Assembly (NCBI GenBank): GCA_002104895.1
Contig: MCFG01000002.1
Span: 157,501 to 221,500 of the forward strand
Origin: Anaeromyces robustus
Taxonomy: Eukaryota; Neocallimastigomycota; Neocallimastigomycetes; Neocallimastigales; Neocallimastigaceae
DNA length: 64,000 nucleotides
Direction: 5' to 3'
Part shown: positions 57,067 to 64,000 of the stretch, in pieces
Layout of the letters: each line of letters opens with the position of its first letter
Numbering within the stretch: the first letter of the stretch is position 1
Position numbers and translations under genes: made by a program
Notes under the pieces: generated by a model
What the model saw: only the letters and a program-made list of their open reading frames with translations
What the model was told of the DNA's origin: nothing
Databases searched by the model: none

Positions 57067-58755
57067 ATGGATGGAAGTTCAGAATTTATAAGAAAACCAA
57101 ATAATGGTAAACTTGGAAATATATATACAAAACTTTGTCAAATTGGAGAAGGATCATATGGGTAAATATTATAATTATATATATATTCTTTTGTTTTAAT
57201 GTTTAACAAAATTCTTTTTTTTTTTAAAAAAAAAAATATATATATATATATAATAAAAATATATATATACATTTTTGATATACATATATACAGTAAAGTA
57301 TATAAAGCAGAGAATACATTAAATGGAAAATATGTTGCATTAAAAAAAATGAAATTAGAATCAGAAAAAGAAGGTGTAAGTTATCAAATCAATAGCTTTT
57401 ATTTGTTTGTGGAATGCTTTTTCTTTTTATTTTCTTTTCATATTAAATCAAATTCCTAATGGTATAAATTTTTATGTCATTCTTTTTTTTTTATTTTTTA
57501 TTTTTTTTAATAAAAATAAAATATATAGTTTCCATTAACAGCAATGAGAGAAATAAAACTACTACAATCTCTTCATCATCCTAATATTGTACAATTATTA
57601 GAAATTATGATTGAAAAAGGTATAATATAAAATATAATGTAAAAATAATGTAAAAATATTTCAAAAAAGAAATATATATTAATACTAATAATATTTATTC
57701 TTTTATTTATTATTAAACTTATATAAAAAGATTCATATTATATTATATCAGAATATATGGAACATGATTTAACAGGAGTATTAAATAATAAATCAGTAAA
57801 CTATAATTTAGCACAAATTAAATGTTTATCTTTACAATTATTAAATGGTTTACATTATCTTCATTCAAAGGGAATTTTACATAGAGATTTAAAAGGTATA
57901 ATAAATTAATATATAATAATAAAAAAAAAGATTTATATTATTATTTTTTTTATTGTGTGTGTGTGTAAATAAACAATTTAAATATCTATATATAAATATC
58001 TATGAAAAATATTTATTCCTTATATATATATATTTATTAATATTATATATATATATAATATTATATTACTTTTAACAATATTAATAATATTTAGGTTCTA
58101 ATCTATTATTAAATAATAGAGGTCAATTAAAATTAACGGATTTTGGTTTAGCAAGAGATACAAACGCAAGAGTACGTTCATTAGATTATACTAATAGAGT
58201 AATTACTTTATGGTATCGTCCCCCAGAATTATTATTAGGTTCAACAAAATATGGTGCAGAAGTTGATATATGGAGTGCAGGGTAAATAAAATAAAATAAA
58301 TAATATATAAATCAGAATTGATTAAATATATATTATAATATCAGCATTTAAATATACTTATATTGTATATATAACCATATAATTATAATAAAAATATTAA
58401 TTATCATTAGTTATTATCTTAATATGAATAATATTTTTTAAAAAAAAAAAATAAAAATAATTAAACTTTATTAATACATATATATATATATATTTACTTT
58501 CCTTAATAGATGTATTATATTGGAATTTTTCTTAAGAAAAGCAGCCTTTCGAGGTGAAAATGAAATTACTCAATTAGATATGATATGGAACACTTGTGGT
58601 ACACCTACTTCAGAAAATTGGCCAAATGTTAATGATAATCCATGGTATTCCTTTTTAAAACCAAAAGAATATATACCAAGAAAATTAAGAACAAAATATG
58701 AAAGGTAATAAAAAATATATATTATTTATAGGAAAAAATACATATAATAATGATA

Positions 58756-58814
<59 letters not shown>

Positions 58815-61284
58815 TATAATAATTATATAATTATAATAAAAAGAATTGTTTTATCTTAAATATTATATATAATTTTACAAATTATTATTAACACATATTA
58901 TCATATAATTCTATATATTTTAATATTTAATATATATTTCATTTTAAAATTGTGTATATTAATGTAGTCAACTTACACTAGAAGCTTTAAATTTAATTGA
59001 TAAATTTTTACAACTAAATCCATCATTAAGACCTTCAGCTATAGAAGCAATAAATTCCCCATTTTTCACTAATGAACAACCTTTACCTTGTCAACCAGAT
59101 GAATTACCAATAATTGAAGGAGATTGGCATGAATATGATACCAAAATTAAAAAAAGAAATAATAATCATCATCATCACAATAATAATAATAATAATAATA
59201 TTAGTAATAATAATACAAATAATACTAATACAAATAATAATATAAACAATAATATTAACAATAATAATAAAGAAAAATCTTATCTTAATAATTCCTATCA
59301 ATCTTTATCTCTTCATAATACACAACAAGATTCACCACCATCTAATGGTGCTTATCGTAAATCCATTTTATCAAATGATAATATCTTAAAACAAATTAGT
59401 ACCCCAATTGATGAAATTTCAATATCTAATAATAATAGTAATAACTATAATAATAATAATAATAATAATGAAGATAAAAATAGTAATTCTTATCTATCTT
59501 CCTCAAGAGAAATTAATCGATCCTCTAATAACTACTTTACAAGCAAAAGAAATAATAATAATTATTTTAATAATGAAGATACTACTTTAATATCAAATAA
59601 AAGAAGATCATCTCTATCGCCAAAACCTTTAAATAGAAGAGATAATTATTCCTATAATAATAATAATAATAATAATTCACCTTTAAATAGATATGATTAT
59701 CGTCAAAATAAATATATACCCAATAAAAATAAAGATGATATTAATAATAATATAAATAATGATAGTAATGATAATAGAATAAAGGATCATCATGATTCAT
59801 TTGAATACCAACATCAAAATAAACAAATAAAATATACAGACAATCATGAATTTGATAATTATTTATCGAATAAATCTTATAATGATAATTTGGATATAGA
59901 TAGAGATAGAGATAGAGATAGAGATAGGGACAGAGACAGAGACAGAGACAGAGACAGAGACAGAGACAGAGATAGAGATATAAGTAAAGATAGATACGGA
60001 GGGGATTTAGATAGGAATGGAAATAGAATTAGGAATAATGACAATCTTTATAATGATAGAGATAAAAGAAATAACAGTAGAGAAAGATTTAATAATAGAG
60101 ATACAGATAGGGACAGAAAGAGAGATAGAGAAAGAGATAGGGAAAGAGATCTATATAATGATAGATTGAAAGGAAATAGATATAATGATAGATTTAATGA
60201 TAGGTATAATAGTATAAATAGAGACAGAAGTAAAGATAGAGATAGAGATAGATTCGATGATGTTAAAGATAAAAGTAGGGATAGAAGTAGGGATAGAAGT
60301 AGGGATAGAGTAAATAGAGATGAAAGAAATAGTCGAGAAAGAAGTGGAGATAGATTTAATAGAGATAGAGATAGAAGTACAGATAATAAATATTATGATA
60401 ACATAAATTCTAATTATCAAGATACATACAACAAAAGTGGTCGATCAAGGTCAAGGTCGAGGTCAAGGTCAGAATCAAGGTCAAGATCAAGACTAAGGTC
60501 TAAAGGAAATTTTGAAAATGGAAACAGAATCCCAAATTCAAGAATAAAAATAAAACTTAATTCACGTTCTTTATCAAGGGATCAAATAGGGTCATCAAAT
60601 ACATTTGAAAAAAGAATAGAAGTTGATCAACAAAATACTTATAATAATAGTAATAATAATAATGATAATAATAATAAATCATATTATACCTCTCCTCCTC
60701 AAGTTAAATCTAATAAAAAAGATGATGATTATGATGATCGTTTTAACAATAATAAAAGAAGAACAGCAACATCACTTTCACCTACATCACTCCCTATTTC
60801 TTCACGTTTACAATTTCCAGATAATAGAAATCAAAATAGAGATAATAGAGAAAGAAATATTGATAAAGAAAGAAATGGTTCAAATTATTCACGTAATTTA
60901 ACACCGCCTCCATTATCATCATCAGAAGCTAATCTTTCCTCTACACTTCCTCCACCATTACCACAACCATCATCATCCTCTCCATTAAATTATAATCATA
61001 ATCAAAGTCAAAGTCGTGGACGTAGTCATAATCGTAGTTTTAGTCATAGTCGTAGTCGAAGTAGAAGTAGAAGTCGTATACGTGGACGTGGACGCAGTCG
61101 TAGTCGTAGTCGTAGTCGTAGTCGTCGTAGTAGAAGTAGAAGCAGAAGTAGAAGTCATAACCGTAGTAATCGTAATTATAATTATAATAATAATGATCAT
61201 GATCGTTATCGTTATCGTAGTCGTCGTCGAAGCTATAGTAGAGACAGTCGTGATAGTCCCTCCTATAAAAGAAGAAGAAATTAG
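57067..61284 (+). CDS. CTK1: CDK12/13 (Ctk1)-like kinase with C-terminal RS domain
   Basis: Seven exons (57067-57161, 57294-57375, 57529-57619, 57752-57895, 58095-58281, 58510-58704, 58968-61284) encode 1036 residues. The kinase domain (about 20-315) has IGEGSYGKVYKAE, the catalytic Lys in VALKKM, a PLTAMRE helix (the PITAIRE motif of CDK12/13), HRDLKGSN, DFGLAR, and the T-loop [18 protein letters not shown] with the activating Thr. The segment after the lobe ([31 protein letters not shown]) fits CDK12/13 rather than CDK9. The family phosphorylates Ser2 of the RNA polymerase II CTD with cyclin K/Ctk2. Residues about 330-620 are Asn-rich. Residues about 620-1036 are an Arg-rich Asp-Arg then Ser-Arg domain, including some 13 tandem Asp-Arg pairs near 59900. 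Animal CDK12/13 carry RS repeats N-terminally; here they are C-terminal. Stop: TAG after KRRRN. Confidence 0.92.
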
Positions 61285-62538
61285 AATTATTATTAATATA
61301 TTTATTTTTTATTATTTTTTTTAATTTTTTTTTTTTTCAATATATATCAAAGAAATTTTATTGATAAACACATAAATAAATATATAAATGAATAATAATA
61401 TCTATACTATTATTTATAACTCCTATAAATCTATCTAAAATATCTACTCATAAATATATAAAATTATTTTTTTAAATATATATATATAATATATTTCTTA
61501 TTTTAGAAATAGTTTTAAAAACTAATAATAATTAAAATAAAAACACAATTATTTATTTTTTAAAAAAATGTAATTTATTTAAATCATTCTAAACAAGACA
61601 ATAAAAATATCATAATAAAATATACATATTACATATAAAAATTGTAATCAACTATACTTTTTTATTTTATTATTGTTCTATATTATATATCATATAACAT
61701 TAAAAATATATTTAGAAATATTCCCTGTTTAATTATTTTTACTTTTTTTTTTTTTTTTTAATTAGTTATATATGCTTTGATTTGACAATATAAACTAATA
61801 CTATTAAATCAAATCTAATCTTTTAATAATATTTTTGTTCCATTTTTTAAATAGTCAATCTAATAACAATAATATTGGTAGTACTAGTAAAAAATAATTC
61901 CAAAAACTGAACTTACTACATCTAAAAACATTAATTAAAATATATTTATAAAAAATTTATATCATTTAATATTATGTCGTTATCAAATTGGAACTTATAT
62001 TTATGAATAGGTTAAATAAAAATATAATAAAATATAAAAAAAAAAACTTTTGACATTTTGCACATTTCTTTGTATAGATTTTTAATATATATTAAATATA
62101 TTAAATTAAATTATTTTATTTATTTATTTTATTTATTTATTTATTTTTTATTTATTATTTATTTATTATTTTTTTATTTATTTATTATTTATATACATTT
62201 ATTTATTATTTATATATTTAATTTATTTTTTTAAAAAAGGTGACAACTTTTTAAATCAATTTCATTTGTTAAAAAAAAATTTTTTATTATTTTTTTTATT
62301 ATAAATTTTTATTATAAATTTTTATTTTTTAAAAAAAATTACTTAACCATATAAAATTTTTTTATTCTTTTTTTTTTTTTTTTTATTTATTAATTATATT
62401 ATTTTTATTATAAAATTTTGAACAGAATTTATAAATATAAATATTAATATTCATAAATTGTCAAATAAAAATTTATAAATAATAATTTAAATATCATTTA
62501 TAATATTATAGTATTAATATAATATTAATAATAAAATT
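61285..62538. other. Intergenic region
   Basis: No gene seen. A/T-rich, with (TTTA)n around 62120-62220 and poly-T tracts. It contains the 3' flank of the kinase gene and the promoter of the next gene, both on the plus strand. Confidence 0.6.
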
Positions 62539-63511
62539 ATGAATCCTCCAATTTCTAATATATATAAAAATGATGATATTGACATAGACAATTATACCCA
62601 AGCAATTCAAGATAATGAAATTGATAAAGAAAATGAAGGGAAAACTTTTGAAGAAGTTTTAACCCTCTTATATTCAATACATGTAAAATATGTAAATGGT
62701 TTGTATTGTTCTTTTGTTGCATATATATATTATAATAATTTCATTGATGTTTCAACCATATTACATAATTAGTATCAAATAGTTTTTTTTTTTTTTTTTA
62801 AAAAAAAAATAAAAATAAAAGTATATTAATAATAGTTTTTTTTTATATATATAACATATTAAATAATTAGAGTTAAAAGCCAAATATGACCATAAAATAG
62901 AACATCAAAAACATATTTATGATTATAATATTCAGCAACTTCAATTAGACAATCAAAAATTAGAATTAAAAATTGAACAATTAAAAAAGCAAATTCAATA
63001 TAATCAGGAAGAACCTATGGAATAGTAAATATATTAAAATAAATTTATAATATCAAAAATAGCTAAACAAAGAAAAAAAATAGAAAATAAATTTAATAAA
63101 TGTTTTTTATTTCTATAATAATTACTAATTTCCTCTTATTTTCTTTTTTTTTTTATATTTTTACAAATTTCTATTTATCCAATAATAGTGACATGACAAA
63201 AGATTATAAAATGAAAATGGCTTTTGAAAAAGAATTAAAGCATTGGCAACAACAATATCATATACTTAAAAAACATTTCAAAAATTATCAAGCAAAAGCA
63301 AAGGAAAGAATTGAACAATGGAAAAAATATTCAGAATATATTAAATTTGAAAATCAAAAATTACAAAATGAAATCATTGCAAAACTACCAGATATTAGTA
63401 GAAACAATATTGATATATCTATGATAGATATGACAAATGAAAAAGGTTTATTTGAAAATAGTTTCTTTATATTATATTAATTATATATATATATATATAT
63501 TTATTTATTTT

Positions 63512-63598
<87 letters not shown>

Positions 63599-64000
63599 TT
63601 AATTTACTATATTAATCTATTATTAATATATTAATATATATTAAATTATTAACTTTTTCATATTAATTAATTGATTAACTAAATATATAATAAAAATTCC
63701 GGATATTATAGGAAATAGCATAAAAATAGAGTATGAACAACCAAAAATTACTCAACCATCAAAAAAAAGAAAATATTCAGAAAGGTATATCAATTTAAAT
63801 TTATAATAAAAACTTTAAGCAATCTAAAATTTTAAAATAATATTAATTTTACTTATTTATTTATTTATTTATTTATTACTTTATATATATTTTATATTTA
63901 CTATCTTTATAATTATAGTATTAATAATAATGACCAAGATAATATTATATCTTCACCTGTTATTACAATCCCAAGTTCAAGAATTATTGAAAATATTCAA
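62539..64000 (+). CDS. Coiled-coil protein, possibly Ctp1/Sae2/CtIP-like (partial)
   Basis: Exons 62539-62691, 62873-63024, 63189-63445, 63712-63784 and 63919 to beyond the window edge. Phases agree if the exon ending ATGGAATA is spliced at 63024 (GTAAAT) rather than read into the TAG. The first residues are acidic (DDIDIDNYTQAI). Two coiled-coil segments follow: residues about 52-100 (QQLQLDNQKLELKIEQLKKQ) and about 107-165, with KHWQQQYHILKKHFKNYQAK, then KERIEQWKKYSEYIKFENQK. A basic PSKKRKY patch comes next. The Y-K-x2-K-x2-(A/K)-K-E-R-I-x-x-W-K-x-Y pattern recalls the N-terminal coiled coil of fungal Ctp1/CtIP DNA-end resection factors, but the diagnostic C-terminal domain is outside the window. 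The first exon could instead end at 62682. The gene is surely real; the family is a guess. Confidence 0.6.
63513..63600. repeat. (TTTA)n array in intron
   Basis: About 22 copies of TTTA within the intron between the exons ending 63445 and starting 63712 of the last gene. Confidence 0.95.

Noticed and set aside
60985-61324. Opposite-strand and shifted frames rich in Thr, Val or Ile
   Set aside because: They are shadows of the Ser-Arg repeat in the kinase gene.
61854-61896. Exon-like QSNNNNIGSTSKK then stop after an ATAG
   Set aside because: No upstream exon in phase was found on this strand. Asn-rich frames arise easily in this composition.
63023-63025. TAG as the true stop of the last gene
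   Set aside because: It overlaps a GTAAAT donor, and splicing there continues in phase into a long coiled-coil exon. I prefer the spliced model but cannot exclude an isoform.

Overview
The window is extremely A+T-rich nuclear DNA: long poly-A/T runs, (TTA)n, (TTTA)n and (AT)n arrays, and A/T-ending codons. Most genes are cut by many short GT-AG introns with GTAAGT/GTAAAT-type donors. The gene set is eukaryotic and opisthokont in flavour: a fungal-type alpha-actinin, an AP-1 sigma adaptin, a CDK12/Ctk1-like kinase, a PH-RasGEF, RNF121 and a class I myosin. Together with the base composition and the poly-Asn/Gln tracts, this best fits an early-diverging fungus. An anaerobic gut fungus (Neocallimastigomycota) is my first guess. 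That is inference; a dictyostelid is less likely because the genes are so intron-rich.

Layout. 2.4-3.9 kb: an intronless Cys-rich single-pass membrane protein (+). 5.8-6.9 kb: a Tic20/DUF4870-like membrane protein (-). 9.6-11.3 kb: a DEK_C plus double-SWIB chromatin protein (-). 14.1-16.5 kb: RNF121, a polytopic RING E3 ligase (+). 17.4-23.6 kb: a 1247-residue PH-RasGEF (-). 26.3-28.1 kb: AP-1 sigma adaptin (-). 28.7-30.8 kb: a secreted-type single-pass protein with a cytoplasmic SH3 domain (-). 33.4-36.8 kb: alpha-actinin (+). 43.5-44.5 kb: a promethin/LDAF1-like hairpin membrane protein (+). 46.0-52.9 kb: a short-tailed class I myosin with 21 exons (-). 57.1-61.3 kb: a CDK12/13-like kinase with a C-terminal RS domain (+). 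62.5 kb to the window end: a partial coiled-coil protein (+). The long gaps at 31-33, 37-43 and 53-57 kb are mostly low-complexity DNA. They hold a few tandem duplications, hairpins and exon-like islands of unknown identity.

The genes do not form a pathway. Several concern membrane traffic and the actin cortex (RasGEF, AP-1 sigma, SH3 receptor-like protein, alpha-actinin, myosin I). Two act on chromatin and transcription (SWIB protein, CDK12-like kinase).

The most striking observations concern splicing. The RasGEF gene carries an AT-AC intron with textbook U12-type donor and branch-site sequences, the only way I found to keep its reading frame. RNF121 needs a 4-nucleotide micro-exon to restore its conserved Trp-Gln-Pro. 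AP-1 sigma has a first coding exon that is only the ATG, plus a 12-nt exon, and alpha-actinin has a 16-nt exon. The myosin also appears to break the TEDS rule, with Lys at the regulatory site. All splice models were made by eye from frame, splice signals and family conservation, and have not been checked against transcripts.
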